Source: Pacificibacter marinus
GTDB taxonomy: Bacteria > Pseudomonadota > Alphaproteobacteria > Rhodobacterales > Rhodobacteraceae
NCBI RefSeq assembly: GCF_018860665.1
Contig: NZ_JAHKPK010000060.1
Span: 76,940 to 140,939 of the forward strand
DNA: 64,000 nt
Direction of reading: 5' to 3'
The position numbers and the translations under genes are program-made. The notes beneath the pieces were generated by a model. It was not told the DNA's origin. It searched no databases and worked only from the letters and a program-made list of their open reading frames with translations. Below are positions 27,988 through 39,322 of this stretch, in pieces; position 1 is the first letter of the stretch; each line of letters opens with the position of its first letter.

Positions 27988-28446
27988 TTACTTGCCGAGC
28001 GGAACAGTTAGACCCGTCCCCACCACGCCGTAAATCCCGTCGTCGTCATAGCCCGTGGCCACGTTCACGAAAAGGTATTTGTGGTTCAGTTGAACCGAAG
28101 GCGCAAAGCCGGTAAAGCCCTCGCCGGTGGAATGAATATACGCGCCGACAATGCCCGCTTGGGTGTGCTCGGCTATGTCCCACATTTTGGCGATAGAGGC
28201 ATGCAGGGCTGTCGCAGATTTGCTGTCTTTATACGCGCCAAAACTATAGTTCAAATCGCCCGCGCGCTCGACCCATGTAAAAATCATACCGGGGTTGAAT
28301 TCGTTGAAGTCGGACTCTGACCACGACCCGAAATGGGTGGACGCCAATGGGATCTGCAGCACGTCAGGGGCGATTGACCCTTCAGCCAGTGTTAGTGACG
28401 GGGCGAGCATAAGCGCCAGCGCTGTTAAGGATGTTTTGAGTTGCAT
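27988..28446 (-). CDS. Predicted exported small beta-barrel-like protein
   Basis: A 152-residue protein with a signal peptide (1-21, ending LTLAEG). The mature part is rich in short alternating beta strands and aromatics: NEFNPGMIFTWVERAGDLNYSFGAYKDSKSATALHASI, then VGAYIHSTGEGFTGFAPSV and NVATGYDDDGIYGVVGTGLTVPLG. The NPG...GAYKDS pattern is like small outer-membrane barrels with a NPG/GxYxNS motif found in many proteobacteria and phages. Function is unknown. It lies on the minus strand between a small membrane protein and trmL with a gap on each side, so it is probably its own unit. Confidence 0.65.
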   Translation of the reverse strand: MQLKTSLTALALMLAPSLTLAEGSIAPDVLQIPLASTHFGSWSESDFNEFNPGMIFTWVERAGDLNYSFGAYKDSKSATALHASIAKMWDIAEHTQAGIVGAYIHSTGEGFTGFAPSVQLNHKYLFVNVATGYDDDGIYGVVGTGLTVPLGK

Positions 28447-28580
28447 CGTGACCCTGCTTGTTGTGCTGTTTCCCTATGGCTACGCGAGGTCTCCAACGTT
28501 TCAAATGCAAAAAGCCTTAATCGGGTCGCATGGATGCAAAATGTTGCGCCTCGGACTCGCTTCGCTGCTCGTTTGTACGT

Positions 28581-29054
28581 TTAACCGCCCAGTTGAGAAC
28601 GCATGGCTTGATAGATCACAGCCGTGGCAGTGTTCGCCAAGTTGAGCGAGCGCACAACGGGATTGCGCATCGGTAGATTGAAGACGCGATCTTCCATACC
28701 GCCCAGAATGGTTTCTGGCAGGCCCTTGGACTCGCAGCCGAACACCAAATAGCCGTCTTGCGGATAGTCGGGTTCGTAAAAACTCTGCGCGCCATGTTCT
28801 TCAAAGAAATGCAAGGCCTCGCGCGCTGGTTTGCGATCGTCAAGAAAGCTTTGCCAATCATCATATTCCGTCAATTGCACATGCTGCCAATAGGTCGTGC
28901 CAGAACGCCGCACGGCTTTTTCATCCAGTGAAAACCCCAAAGGTTTGATCAAAATCAATTCCAGCCCCAAAGCCACACAGGTCCGCCCAATCGCGCCAGT
29001 GTTGTAAGGGATTTCAGGGGTCACTATGACCACTTTCATTTGCGGATCAGACAT
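28581..29054 (-). CDS. trmL: tRNA (cytidine(34)-2'-O)-methyltransferase
   Basis: TrmL 2'-O-methylates the wobble nucleotide of leucine tRNAs using SAM. The 157-residue SPOUT protein shows IPYNTGAIGRTCVALG (motif 1), YLVFGCESKGLPETIL (motif 2) and the trefoil-knot segment MRNPVVRSLNLANTATAVIYQAMRS (motif 3). A minimal SpoU protein with no extra RNA-binding domain is exactly the TrmL form. A start five codons later (MKVVIVTPEIPYN) is possible. It lies downstream of the ilvC terminator on the same strand. Confidence 0.92.
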   Translation of the reverse strand: MSDPQMKVVIVTPEIPYNTGAIGRTCVALGLELILIKPLGFSLDEKAVRRSGTTYWQHVQLTEYDDWQSFLDDRKPAREALHFFEEHGAQSFYEPDYPQDGYLVFGCESKGLPETILGGMEDRVFNLPMRNPVVRSLNLANTATAVIYQAMRSQLGG

Positions 29055-29164
29055 GAGGATTGGCTTTCTAACTCACAGGTGCAGGATTTGCCTGTTGCTG
29101 GCCTTTGTTACCCAACTCAGACGGCATTCACAACGCGCAGTGTCGCAAGGGGTAATTTTATAGA

Positions 29165-29196
29165 CAAAAAAGGCCCCGCAATCCTGCGAGGCCTTT
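29165..29196 (-). terminator. Intrinsic terminator of ilvC
   Basis: On the minus strand AAAGGCCTCGCA pairs with TGCGGGGCCTTT around GGAT, with a single mismatch, then runs into a T tract (plus-strand A's at 29165-29170). It lies 24 bases past ilvC. Confidence 0.85.
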
Positions 29197-29220
29197 CAAA
29201 TGTCTTAGGTTTCGAAAAGC

Positions 29221-30846
<1,626 letters not shown>

Positions 30847-30850
<4 letters not shown>

Positions 30851-31305
30851 CGCTTGAGTTGGACGATATAGACCGCGCTTTGGTGCGCGCCTTATGTGAG
30901 GACGCCACGCAATCGGCAGGGGCATTGGGGCGCGACCACGGTCTAAGCCAGCCTGCAACATGGCGGCGGATCAAGCGATTGCGCGAGGCGGGCGTTTTTG
31001 GACCGCGCCGCGTTGATTTGAACTTGGAAAAGTTGGGCTTTGGGGTGACTGTGTTTTTAGGCATCAAGCTGGCCACCAAAGGGCGCGTGTCTTTGGAAAA
31101 CCTTGAACGTGCTGTCTCGGCTATTCCTGAGGTGCAAACCGTTCAGCATGTTTTGGGGGTCTATGACTATCGCTTACGTGTGGTGGCGCAGGATTTGCCT
31201 GATTTTGAAAGGGTGCTAAGACGGCGGATTATGACATTGCCTGGGGTTGGTAATGTCGAGGCGAATGTTTTGTTGTCCGAAGAGCGTCGCGCTGGCCCCA
31301 TTTAA
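30847..31305 (+). CDS. Lrp/AsnC family transcriptional regulator (second of pair)
   Basis: A 152-residue protein of the same size and layout as the preceding one: HTH with LDDIDRALVRALCEDATQS and LSQPATWRRIKRLREAGVF, then a RAM domain (TVFLGIKLATKGRVSLENL, VQTVQHVLGVYDYRLRVVA, RIMTLPGVGNVEANVLLSE). The two differ clearly in sequence, so this is an old duplication rather than a recent one. The ATGA overlap makes them translationally coupled, which favours equal amounts and a mixed oligomer. It probably acts on ilvC or amino-acid genes elsewhere. Confidence 0.92.
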
Positions 31306-31400
31306 ACGAGGCCAATTCAAGCGAAATCAATTTAATTCGGCTTTATGCGACGGAATGGCTTGCCTGTTGCGTAATATACCGAACGCACCCAATAAATGAG

Positions 31401-32246
31401 ATGCCTTTCATGCCGAATGACCCCGCACAGGTCGATGTCGTAGCTCATCAAGACGATCATGATTTGGGCCTTGCCCATGACATGCCGCGATTGATCGGGC
31501 GACGCCGAATGCTGAGGTTGATGGCTGCAGCGGGGGGCTGTGCTGTTACTGGTGCGCCGGCCTTTGGGCGTGATCATTGCGTGCCGGTGCAGGCTGGTCG
31601 GGTTGCGTCTTTTCCTGCGGGCAGCCAACCGCTTGTGCGTCAGGCGCATGACGTGTTGGATGATATCGGTGTGATCCGCTCAGACATGCGCAGGAGCTTT
31701 GCGGGGATGGTTTCGGTTGCCAAAGGTGTGCAACTTGATTGCGAACTGGAACTGGTCAGCGCTGATGCCACCTGCGCGCCATTGGGAGGCTGTGCGATCT
31801 ATCTGTGGCACTGCGATGCGATGGGGCGATATTCGCTGTATGATATCAAAGACAGCAATTATTTGCGCGCTGTTGGTGTGGTCGGTGCGGATGGCAAAGT
31901 GGCGTTTAAAACCATTTTTCCGGGCTGCTACGCGGGGCGTTGGCCGCATATTCACTTTGAAGTGTTCAAGTCTGTGATTGATGCCGTGTCTGGGGCGCGA
32001 CCTGTTTTGGCGTCACAATGGGCGTTTTCTGAAAAAGATTGTCGCGCGGTTTATGGCGCTGATGCGCGCTATGGCGATGGCCTGAAAAACCTGAATCGCA
32101 CAAGCATGCGGCGTGATGCGGTTTTTCGCGTCGCCACGGACCAGCAGATGGGGATGCAGACTATGCAAATGACGGGGAGCCCTGCGACAGGCTATCAAGG
32201 TAGATTACAGATACCGATTGCCGCGTCGCCTCTCAATGCCTTGTAA
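31401..32246 (+). CDS. Tat-type exported intradiol dioxygenase-like protein
   Basis: A 281-residue protein of the protocatechuate/catechol dioxygenase fold. Iron ligands are in place: Y144 (GRYSLYD), Y177 (PGCYAGRW), H183 and H185 (WPHIHFEVF). The N-terminus carries a twin-arginine-like stretch (GRRRMLRLMAAAGGCAV, about 33-49), so it may be exported folded. Family members cleave catechols between the hydroxyls; exported homologues are poorly characterised. No aromatic-degradation genes are nearby. Two starts (31401 and three codons on) are possible. A strong two-way terminator follows. The fold call is firm; substrate is unknown. Confidence 0.8.
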   Translation: MPFMPNDPAQVDVVAHQDDHDLGLAHDMPRLIGRRRMLRLMAAAGGCAVTGAPAFGRDHCVPVQAGRVASFPAGSQPLVRQAHDVLDDIGVIRSDMRRSFAGMVSVAKGVQLDCELELVSADATCAPLGGCAIYLWHCDAMGRYSLYDIKDSNYLRAVGVVGADGKVAFKTIFPGCYAGRWPHIHFEVFKSVIDAVSGARPVLASQWAFSEKDCRAVYGADARYGDGLKNLNRTSMRRDAVFRVATDQQMGMQTMQMTGSPATGYQGRLQIPIAASPLNAL

Positions 32247-32287
32247 CAAAGGCGATTTGGATACCGCGATGTTTTCGCAACCTGGTA

Positions 32288-32335
32288 TTGGGGCATAGGT
32301 CAGGTCACAAGACCCTATGCCCCAAAAGGTTTTTA
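32288..32335. terminator. Strong two-way terminator, dioxygenase / pepN
   Basis: TTGGGGCATAGG (32288-32299) pairs with CCTATGCCCCAA (32314-32325) over 12 bp, followed on the plus strand by AAGGTTTTT. It lies between two converging genes, 41 bases past the dioxygenase stop and 7 bases past the pepN stop. Confidence 0.85.
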
Positions 32336-34888
32336 GGCGCCTAAAATGCGCGTTACCATCTCGGTGGTGTCGCCGCTCAGGCCCTTGGTGGCCAAAATGC
32401 GTTTCAGCTGGGTGGTGATCATATCGCCGCGATCCGCGTCATAACGTTTCCATGTCTCGAAAGCGCCACACATGCGTGCAGTTGTCTGCGGGTTCAGCGG
32501 GTCCAATTGGATCAGCCAGTCTGCCAGCAGTTTATACGCAGCCCCATCGGGGGCATGAAATCCGCCATGATTGCCCGCAAGCGCACCGAATACGGCGCGG
32601 AAACGATTGGGGTTCTTCATGCTAAAATCAGCGTGTTCCGTCAATGTCTGAGCGATGCGCGCCGCGTCCAAAGGTGCGGCCGCTGCCACCTGCATCATGA
32701 ACCATTTGTCCATCACCAGACGGTCATGGAACCACTGTGCATAAAAGCTCGCCAGCTCTTCTTGGCCAATGCCCGCAGACAAAAGCGCAGTTAAAGCGCC
32801 TGCCTGCTCGGTCATATTATCGGCTGTCTCAAACAGGTTTTGCGCGGCTGTGCCTTGGTCGTTTAAGGTCAGCAGCGACAGAACCGCCATGCGCAAGGAC
32901 CGTTTCCCAGACCCATCCGCATCAGGCTTGAACGCGCCCGCATCATTGGCGGCATAAAGCGCGGGTAGGTCGTCTTTCAACTCTGCTGCCAAAATATGGC
33001 GCAGGTTTTCACGCGCCTCGTAAATCGCCATCGGATCAGGCGTAACGCCCGCATCGAACAGGGTCTGCGCCATGTCATCTTGCGATGGCAAAGCCAGACA
33101 TAGCGCGCGGAAGGCTGGGTCTTTGGTCGCGTCGGTGACCATAGTTTTCAGCGCATCCAAGTAATCGCGAGCAGGCTCAACACCGTCGACGATCATCGCC
33201 ACAAGCGTGTCTTTCGCCAGCATCCGCCCCATTTCCCATGTGTTGAACGGGTCGGTGTCGTGGGCCAGCAAAAAGGCACGGGTTTTGGCATCCATTTCAC
33301 GTTGCAAAATCACTGGCGCGGAAAAATCGCGCAGGATGGACGCAACAGGGCGCTCGGATAGGCCATCAAACGTAAAGCTCTGCGCGCTTTCGGTCATTTC
33401 CAACACGGTGCTTGGCACAACCTCGGTGCCATCAGGGGCGATCAACCCGACCATAATCGGCAGAACTTGCGGTTTTTTAACCTCTTGGCCCGGTGTCGCG
33501 GGGGTGCTTTGAGTGAAGTTGAGTGTGAGCGTGCCGTTGTCCCATGTCTCGTTCACAGTCAGGCGCGGCGTGCCCGCTTGGGAATACCATTGTGCGAAAT
33601 GTGCAAGATCGCGACCTGTGACCTCTTCAAAAACCTTGATCCAATCTTCGATGGTGACAGCTTGGCCGTCATGACGATCAAAATAAAGCGTACAACCTTT
33701 GTAATAAGCTTCATCCCCGATCAAACGACGCAACATGCCGATGACTTCAGCGCCTTTTTCATAAACCGTGGCGGTGTAGAAATTGTTGATTTCGACAAAG
33801 CTTTCAGGGCGCACGTTATGGGCCAAAGGACCGTTGTCTTCTCGGAACTGGCGCGCGCGCAATTGTAGAACTTCTTCAATCCTTTTAACGGCATGGCTGC
33901 GCATATCGCCTGAGAACATCTGATCGCGGTAGACCGTCAGGCCCTCTTTGAGACACAGCTGAAACCAATCGCGGCAGGTGATGCGATTGCCGGTCCAGTT
34001 GTGGAAGTACTCATGTGCGATGATGCCCTCGACCCGCTCGAATGTGGCATCCGTAGAGGTCTCAGGCGAGGCCAGAACACAAGACGAATTGAAGATGTTC
34101 AATCCCTTGTTTTCCATAGCGCCCATATTGAAATCATCCACTGCGACAATGTTGAATATGTCCAAGTCATATTCACGCCCATAAACGCGTTCGTCCCAGC
34201 GCATTGAATCGATCAAGGCCTGCATCCCAAAGGCGCATTTGTCTTCGTCACCTTTGCGCACATAGATGTTGAGGTCGACATCTTTGCCCGACATCGTGGT
34301 GAAACTGCCGGAATGCGCCAAAAGATCGCCTGCGACCAAGGCGAACAAGTAGGCAGGTTTGGGCCATGGGTCATGCCATTCCGCCCAGCCCGCGCCCGCT
34401 GCTTGCGGATTGCCGTTGGACAGCATCACCGGCAGATCGGATTCAACTCGCACGGTGAAGACTGCCATCACGTCGGGACGGTCGGGGTAGTAGGTGATTT
34501 TGCGAAAACCCTCGGCCTCGCATTGGGTGCAATACATGCCAGAGGACATATAAAGCCCTTCAAGCGCTGTGTTGGTTTCGGGTGAAATTTCGACCTCGGC
34601 CTCAAACGTGAAAGGCTCACATGGCAAATCGGCTTGCTTCACCGTTAAATGCGTGTCCGTGACCTCATATGATACAGGCGCGCCATTCACGGTCACAGAT
34701 TTCAGTGAAAGCTGTTCGCCATTGAGGATCAGATCACCAAGGTTATTTGTATTCGGCGTAAAGACGATTTTCGATGTGACACGCGTGGCGCGGGGGGCCA
34801 AAGCGAATGTCAGGTGCACGGTCTCTACCCAATGGTGAGGCTCGGCATAGTCTTTGAGGAAAATAGTCTGTGGGGCGAGGGCTGTCAT
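32333..34888 (-). CDS. pepN: Aminopeptidase N
   Basis: PepN is a cytosolic M1 zinc aminopeptidase that trims N-terminal residues from peptides. The 851-residue protein shows the M1 layout: GAMENKGLNIFN exopeptidase motif (about 255), H292-E293...H296 in HEYFHNW, the downstream glutamate ligand in LKEGLTVYRDQMF, and the long helical C-terminal domain typical of E. coli-type PepN. The start at MTALAPQTIFLKDY (34888) is chosen; the longer frame has no support. It is monocistronic and divergent from glcB. The length matches the family (about 870). Confidence 0.96.
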   Translation of the reverse strand: MTALAPQTIFLKDYAEPHHWVETVHLTFALAPRATRVTSKIVFTPNTNNLGDLILNGEQLSLKSVTVNGAPVSYEVTDTHLTVKQADLPCEPFTFEAEVEISPETNTALEGLYMSSGMYCTQCEAEGFRKITYYPDRPDVMAVFTVRVESDLPVMLSNGNPQAAGAGWAEWHDPWPKPAYLFALVAGDLLAHSGSFTTMSGKDVDLNIYVRKGDEDKCAFGMQALIDSMRWDERVYGREYDLDIFNIVAVDDFNMGAMENKGLNIFNSSCVLASPETSTDATFERVEGIIAHEYFHNWTGNRITCRDWFQLCLKEGLTVYRDQMFSGDMRSHAVKRIEEVLQLRARQFREDNGPLAHNVRPESFVEINNFYTATVYEKGAEVIGMLRRLIGDEAYYKGCTLYFDRHDGQAVTIEDWIKVFEEVTGRDLAHFAQWYSQAGTPRLTVNETWDNGTLTLNFTQSTPATPGQEVKKPQVLPIMVGLIAPDGTEVVPSTVLEMTESAQSFTFDGLSERPVASILRDFSAPVILQREMDAKTRAFLLAHDTDPFNTWEMGRMLAKDTLVAMIVDGVEPARDYLDALKTMVTDATKDPAFRALCLALPSQDDMAQTLFDAGVTPDPMAIYEARENLRHILAAELKDDLPALYAANDAGAFKPDADGSGKRSLRMAVLSLLTLNDQGTAAQNLFETADNMTEQAGALTALLSAGIGQEELASFYAQWFHDRLVMDKWFMMQVAAAAPLDAARIAQTLTEHADFSMKNPNRFRAVFGALAGNHGGFHAPDGAAYKLLADWLIQLDPLNPQTTARMCGAFETWKRYDADRGDMITTQLKRILATKGLSGDTTEMVTRILGA

Positions 34889-35133
34889 ATAAGGGCTTTC
34901 ACTTTGAAATGCGTGATCGAGCCAGAGGTTAGTCCGCAGTCGAAGGGGCTGCAAGTCACCGATGGTCTTAGGGCGTTTGGCCGCAGAGAGCATAGGTTCA
35001 CAAAAATGATGAGATTTCGAGCAGTCGATTTATATTTAATCATTTTGGTAAAAAAATATGACCGCCCTTGTCGCGCCTCGCTTTCCTGCCTACGGTTCGC
35101 ATAAAAGCGATCCCAACCTGAGAGGATGATTCC

Positions 35134-37278
35134 GTGAGCCATACCACCAAAATTTTCGGCCTAAACATTGCAACTGATCTTGTGCGCTTCGTTGAAGATG
35201 AAGCCCTTGTTGGATTGAATATCACGCCTGAGGCTGTGTGGTCGGGTTTTGCGGCGATCGTGAATGAACTTGGGCCTAAAAACCGCTCCTTGTTGGACAA
35301 ACGCGAACGCATTCAAGCGCAGATCGATGACTGGCATATCGCCCGCAAAGGTCAGCCGCATGATGCCGCAGCCTATGAAGCGTTTTTGCGTGAGATCGAT
35401 TATATCGTGCCTGAGGGCGCAGATTTCGAGATTGAGACAACAGACACTGACCCTGAAATGGCGCTGATCCCAGGTGCGCAGCTTGTGGTGCCGATCACCA
35501 ACGCGCGCTACGCCTTGAACGCCGCCAATGCACGCTGGGGGTCGCTCTATGATGCATTGTATGGCACCGACGCGCTGGGCGATGTGGCGACAGGCAAGGG
35601 CTATGACAGTGAACGCGGTGGACGCGTGATTGCTTGGGCCAAGGCGCATTTGGATGACGTGGCCCCATTGGCGGGCGGCTCTTGGGCGGATGTCACGGCG
35701 CTTTCCGTCAAAGATGGTATGATGATTGCGAGTGGTTCAAAGGGCGACACTGGCCTGTCCAATCCTGATCAATTGGCGGGTTCTAAAGAGGGTCATGTTT
35801 TGCTGCGGGTCAATGGGTTGTTGATCGATATTGTGATCGACCCAAGCACCCCAGTGGGCGCACAAGACCCTGCAGGCATTGCCGACATCCGGTTGGAAAG
35901 TGCGATGTCTGCGATCATGGATTGCGAAGATTCTGTCGCAGCTGTGGACGCGGAAGAAAAAATTGGCGCTTACCGCAATTGGCTTGGCCTGATGAAGGGC
36001 GATTTGACCGAAGAGGTCCGCAAGGGCGGCAAGGTGATCACCCGCGCATTGCACGATGATGACAGCTTTATCGCCCCCGATGGATCAGACCTGCCTGTGA
36101 AAACCCGCGCCTTGATGTTGGTGCGTAATGTTGGCCACTTGATGACCAATCCAGCGGTGACCGACAGTGAGGGGCGCGAGGTCGGCGAGGGCTTGATGGA
36201 CGCGATGTTCACCACGTTGATCGCCATGCATGATCTGAACAAGACAGGCGGCGCACGCAATTCTGTGACGGGCTCTGTTTATGTGGTGAAGCCCAAGATG
36301 CACGGGCCAGACGAAGTTGCTTTTGCAGATGAAATTTTCACCCGCGTCGAAGCGATTTTGGGTCTGCCGCAGAACACAGTGAAACTGGGCATCATGGATG
36401 AAGAACGTCGCACATCGGTGAACTTGAAAGAATGCATCCGCGCGGCCAAGTCGCGTGTGGCCTTTATCAACACAGGGTTCTTGGACCGCACTGGCGATGA
36501 AATTCACACCTCGATGGAAGCGGGACCAATGATCCGCAAGGGTGACATGAAAGCGGAACCTTGGATTGCGTCTTACGAGGATCGCAATGTTGATATCGGT
36601 TTGGCTTGCGGGCTGAAAGGCAAGGCGCAAATCGGCAAAGGCATGTGGGCCATGCCGGATTTGATGGCGGATATGTTGAAAGCCAAAATAGGCCATCCAA
36701 AATCTGGCGCGACCTGCGCTTGGGTGCCATCGCCAACAGCGGCCACCTTGCACGCCACACATTACCACAAGGTTGATGTGATGGCTGTGCAAGAGCAGAT
36801 CAAAGCGGGCGGGGCTCGTGGTACGCTGGCCGATTTGATCACGATTCCTGTGGCCCAAGGTGTGAACTGGTCTGACGCTGATATCGCCTCAGAGATTGAA
36901 AACAACGCCCAAGGCATTTTGGGTTACGTTGTGCGTTGGGTCGATCAGGGCGTGGGTTGTTCCAAAGTGCCTGATATTCACGACGTGGGCCTGATGGAAG
37001 ATCGCGCGACATGTCGGATTTCCTCGCAAGCCTTGGCCAACTGGCTGCACCACGGGGTTGTGTCCGAAGACCAAGTGATGGCCGCGATGAAAAAAATGGC
37101 CGCTGTTGTGGACCGCCAGAACGAGGGCGATGCGCTTTATACGCCGATGGCCCCGAATTTCGATGGTATCGCATTCCAAGCCGCCTGTGATTTGGTGTTC
37201 AAAGGACGCGTTCAGCCCTCTGGTTACACCGAGCCCGTGCTGCATGCGCGTCGCCTAGAATTGAAAGCCCAAGGATAA
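35134..37278 (+). CDS. glcB: Malate synthase G
   Basis: Condenses glyoxylate with acetyl-CoA to malate, the anaplerotic step for growth on glycolate, acetate or C2 compounds. The 714-residue length is that of isoform G (not the shorter A). Motifs include [36 protein letters not shown] and [13 protein letters not shown] near the active site, [21 protein letters not shown] and a C-terminal [15 protein letters not shown]. The start is GTG with GAGAGG eight bases upstream. glcG follows after 3 bases. The glycolate oxidase genes glcDEF are not here. Confidence 0.97.
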   Translation: MSHTTKIFGLNIATDLVRFVEDEALVGLNITPEAVWSGFAAIVNELGPKNRSLLDKRERIQAQIDDWHIARKGQPHDAAAYEAFLREIDYIVPEGADFEIETTDTDPEMALIPGAQLVVPITNARYALNAANARWGSLYDALYGTDALGDVATGKGYDSERGGRVIAWAKAHLDDVAPLAGGSWADVTALSVKDGMMIASGSKGDTGLSNPDQLAGSKEGHVLLRVNGLLIDIVIDPSTPVGAQDPAGIADIRLESAMSAIMDCEDSVAAVDAEEKIGAYRNWLGLMKGDLTEEVRKGGKVITRALHDDDSFIAPDGSDLPVKTRALMLVRNVGHLMTNPAVTDSEGREVGEGLMDAMFTTLIAMHDLNKTGGARNSVTGSVYVVKPKMHGPDEVAFADEIFTRVEAILGLPQNTVKLGIMDEERRTSVNLKECIRAAKSRVAFINTGFLDRTGDEIHTSMEAGPMIRKGDMKAEPWIASYEDRNVDIGLACGLKGKAQIGKGMWAMPDLMADMLKAKIGHPKSGATCAWVPSPTAATLHATHYHKVDVMAVQEQIKAGGARGTLADLITIPVAQGVNWSDADIASEIENNAQGILGYVVRWVDQGVGCSKVPDIHDVGLMEDRATCRISSQALANWLHHGVVSEDQVMAAMKKMAAVVDRQNEGDALYTPMAPNFDGIAFQAACDLVFKGRVQPSGYTEPVLHARRLELKAQG

Positions 37279-37281
37279 CTC

Positions 37282-37710
37282 ATGACCACTATTACTCTCG
37301 AAGCCGCCACACAAATGATTGCAGCCACCACAGCCTACGGGGTGGAACATGGTATGAAACCTTTGTCGGTGATTGTGCTGGATGCTGGCGGACACCCGAT
37401 TGCCTTTGCGCGGGCCAATGACACCTCGCCTGCGCGCTATGCGATTGCTCATGGCAAAGCGTACGGCGCTGTTATGATGGGCATGTCTGGCACGACCTTG
37501 AACGCAATGGCCAAAGAGCGCCCGGAATTTCTTAACGCATTGAACACTGCGCTGGGGGGCACGGTTGTGCCTGTGCAGGGCGGTGTTTTGGTGAAATCTA
37601 CTGACGGCAAAGTGATTGGCTCTGTCGGTGTCACTGGAGACACATCTGAGAATGACGCAGCTGCGGGGCAGGTGGGGATTGAGGCTGCCGGTTTTACCGC
37701 CGAAATCTAA
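37282..37710 (+). CDS. glcG: GlcG/HbpS family protein
   Basis: A 142-residue protein of the GlcG/HbpS (DUF336) family, named for its place in the E. coli glc operon; homologues bind heme or act with oxidoreductases. Family features are the LSVIVLDAGGHPIAFARAND and AVMMGMSG segments, GGTVVPVQGGVLV and KVIGSVGVTGDTSENDAAAGQVGIEAAG. It is coupled to glcB with three bases between, and AAGGA sits seven bases before the ATG. Its partner role with malate synthase is inferred from conserved neighbourhood; biochemical function is not established. Confidence 0.9.
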   Translation: MTTITLEAATQMIAATTAYGVEHGMKPLSVIVLDAGGHPIAFARANDTSPARYAIAHGKAYGAVMMGMSGTTLNAMAKERPEFLNALNTALGGTVVPVQGGVLVKSTDGKVIGSVGVTGDTSENDAAAGQVGIEAAGFTAEI

Positions 37711-37754
37711 ATTCATCTTTCAAACAAACGATAGATTAAAATCTAATCACACGA

Positions 37755-37780
37755 GGCGCGCAGATCACTCTGTGCGCCTA
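37755..37780 (+). terminator. Hairpin after glcG
   Basis: GGCGCGCAGA (37755-37764) and TCTGTGCGCC (37769-37778) form a 10-bp stem with one G-U pair and a TCAC loop, 45 bases past glcG. The T tract is poor (TATTGCAT). Confidence 0.5.
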
Positions 37781-37869
37781 TTGCATATCACATGCGCGTC
37801 GTTCTAACTTTTCATCTCGTCACCTTTGCCTATGTTAAGAATATCGCTACGACAGGATAAGGATTTCAC

Positions 37870-38643
37870 ATGACACGGCCCATCGTTGGTATCATCGGAA
37901 ATAGCGACGTTTTGCACGAGGATTATCCCGTGTTCACCAGTGGCAAGATGAATGTGGATGCCGTGTCCAATGTGTCCGGCTGCGTGCCGCTTTTGGTCCC
38001 TGCCGATCCAAATATGCTATCTGTTGACGAACTTTTGGCCACCTGTGATGGCTTTGTGCTGACAGGCGGGCGCCCCAATGTGCATCCGTCTGAGTACGGC
38101 GAGGTTGAAACCGATGCGCATGGGGCTTTTGATCGATTGCGTGATGAAATGACCCTGCCACTGGTACGCGCCTGTGTGGAGCGTGGTCAGCCGTTTTTCG
38201 GCATTTGCCGCGGATTTCAAGAGGTCAACGTTGCGATGGGCGGGTCTTTGTACCCTGAAATTCGCGACCTTGACGGGCGCGACAATCACCGGATGCCCCC
38301 TGATGGCACTTTAGAGGAAAAATTCGAACTGCGCCACGATGTGACGTTTGCGCAAGGCGGTGTGTTTCACAAACTCTTAGGCGCACAGACGGTCAGAACC
38401 AATACGTTGCACGGCCAAGGCATCAAGCACGCCGGACCGCGTGTGGTAATCGACGGTTACGCACCCGATGGCACGCCTGAGGCCATTTATATCAAGGATG
38501 CGCCGGGCTTTACGCTGTCTGTGCAATGGCATCCTGAATGGCGTGCAGGGCTTGATCCTGTGTCCAAAACACTGTTTGGCGCGTTTGGGGATGCTGCGCG
38601 TGCCTATGCAATGCGCAAACATAAAACTTTGGCCAGCGCCTAA
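37870..38643 (+). CDS. Class I glutamine amidotransferase-like, gamma-glutamyl-GABA hydrolase family
   Basis: A 257-residue peptidase C26/PuuD-type protein. The catalytic triad is C113 (FFGICRGFQEVN), H221 and E223 (QWHPEW). DGFVLTGGRPNVHPSEY matches PuuD-like proteins, which split gamma-glutamyl-gamma-aminobutyrate in putrescine breakdown. No other puu genes are here, so the substrate may be another gamma-glutamyl amide. AAGGA lies seven bases before the ATG. It meets the GNAT gene tail to tail with a 4-base overlap. Confidence 0.88.
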   Translation: MTRPIVGIIGNSDVLHEDYPVFTSGKMNVDAVSNVSGCVPLLVPADPNMLSVDELLATCDGFVLTGGRPNVHPSEYGEVETDAHGAFDRLRDEMTLPLVRACVERGQPFFGICRGFQEVNVAMGGSLYPEIRDLDGRDNHRMPPDGTLEEKFELRHDVTFAQGGVFHKLLGAQTVRTNTLHGQGIKHAGPRVVIDGYAPDGTPEAIYIKDAPGFTLSVQWHPEWRAGLDPVSKTLFGAFGDAARAYAMRKHKTLASA

Positions 38644-39104
38644 AGGCTTTTTTCCATTCGAAAATTTTCAATCCCGACGCCATCGCGGATCACCGTTTGC
38701 CGTGCAGTGACCTGCCAACCGAGTTTTTCAAAAAAACGCTTGGCCAGATGCGAGGCTTCTGTGTCCATCACTGTGAGACCTCGTTTGCGCGCTTCGGCTT
38801 CGCAGGCTTTATAAAGCGTCACAGCGGTGCCTTTGCCCCTTTCATTTGGCAAGACATAGGCGAAATCGATGTGGCCGTCCGTGCCCATTGTCATAAATCC
38901 CACGATTTTACCCCAGCGTTTGGCTGCAATTGCATAGCCTTGCGTCAGGCGTTCAGGCCAGTCATTGGGGGCCCAGGCGCGGGGCGGAGCCCATGCGCTT
39001 TGTTGTTCTTTTGTATAAAAGTCGCCCGTGCCCTCATGCACGGCGCGCAAAAACACGTCGTAGCAACGGTCGGCATCTGCATGGGTGAGGGGGCGGATCT
39101 TCAT
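38640..39104 (-). CDS. GNAT family N-acetyltransferase
   Basis: A 154-residue GNAT protein: MKIRPLTHADADRCYDVFLRA at the start, KIVGFMTMGTDGHIDFAYVLPNERGKGTAVTLYKACEAEARKR with the acetyl-CoA loop around ERGKGTA, and ASHLAKRFFEKLGW in the C-terminal part. The layout is typical of small-molecule or amino-acid acetyltransferases; the substrate is unknown. It converges on the amidotransferase gene. Confidence 0.88.
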   Translation of the reverse strand: MKIRPLTHADADRCYDVFLRAVHEGTGDFYTKEQQSAWAPPRAWAPNDWPERLTQGYAIAAKRWGKIVGFMTMGTDGHIDFAYVLPNERGKGTAVTLYKACEAEARKRGLTVMDTEASHLAKRFFEKLGWQVTARQTVIRDGVGIENFRMEKSL

Positions 39105-39197
39105 GATTTATAGTCTACATCATTTTTGTATGTTGAAATTATTTTAATCGCTAGATTTGCACAGCATTTAATGACATATATTTTCGACATTTTGAAA

Positions 39198-39209
39198 ATG
39201 GTATACCAT
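39198..39209. promoter_or_regulatory. 12-bp palindrome, possible GntR-type operator
   Basis: ATGGTATACCAT is a perfect 12-bp palindrome. TGGT-N2-ACCA dyads are typical of FadR-type GntR regulators. It sits between the GNAT start and the pntA leader, and which gene it serves is not clear. Confidence 0.4.
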
Positions 39210-39322
39210 CCTGAGCTTTCCTTCTGCATCATTTGCATTAGAATGCGCTCAGACCTGAGGTTGGACTGTCTTTCGTTGGGTCAGGCGAAAGAAGTGGAGG
39301 AGGCATTTTACAACCAATGATT

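Noticed and set aside
39126-39320. A 64-codon open frame in the pntA upstream region
   Set aside because: No ribosome-binding site, no family, and it ends at the leader stem. Treated as non-coding.
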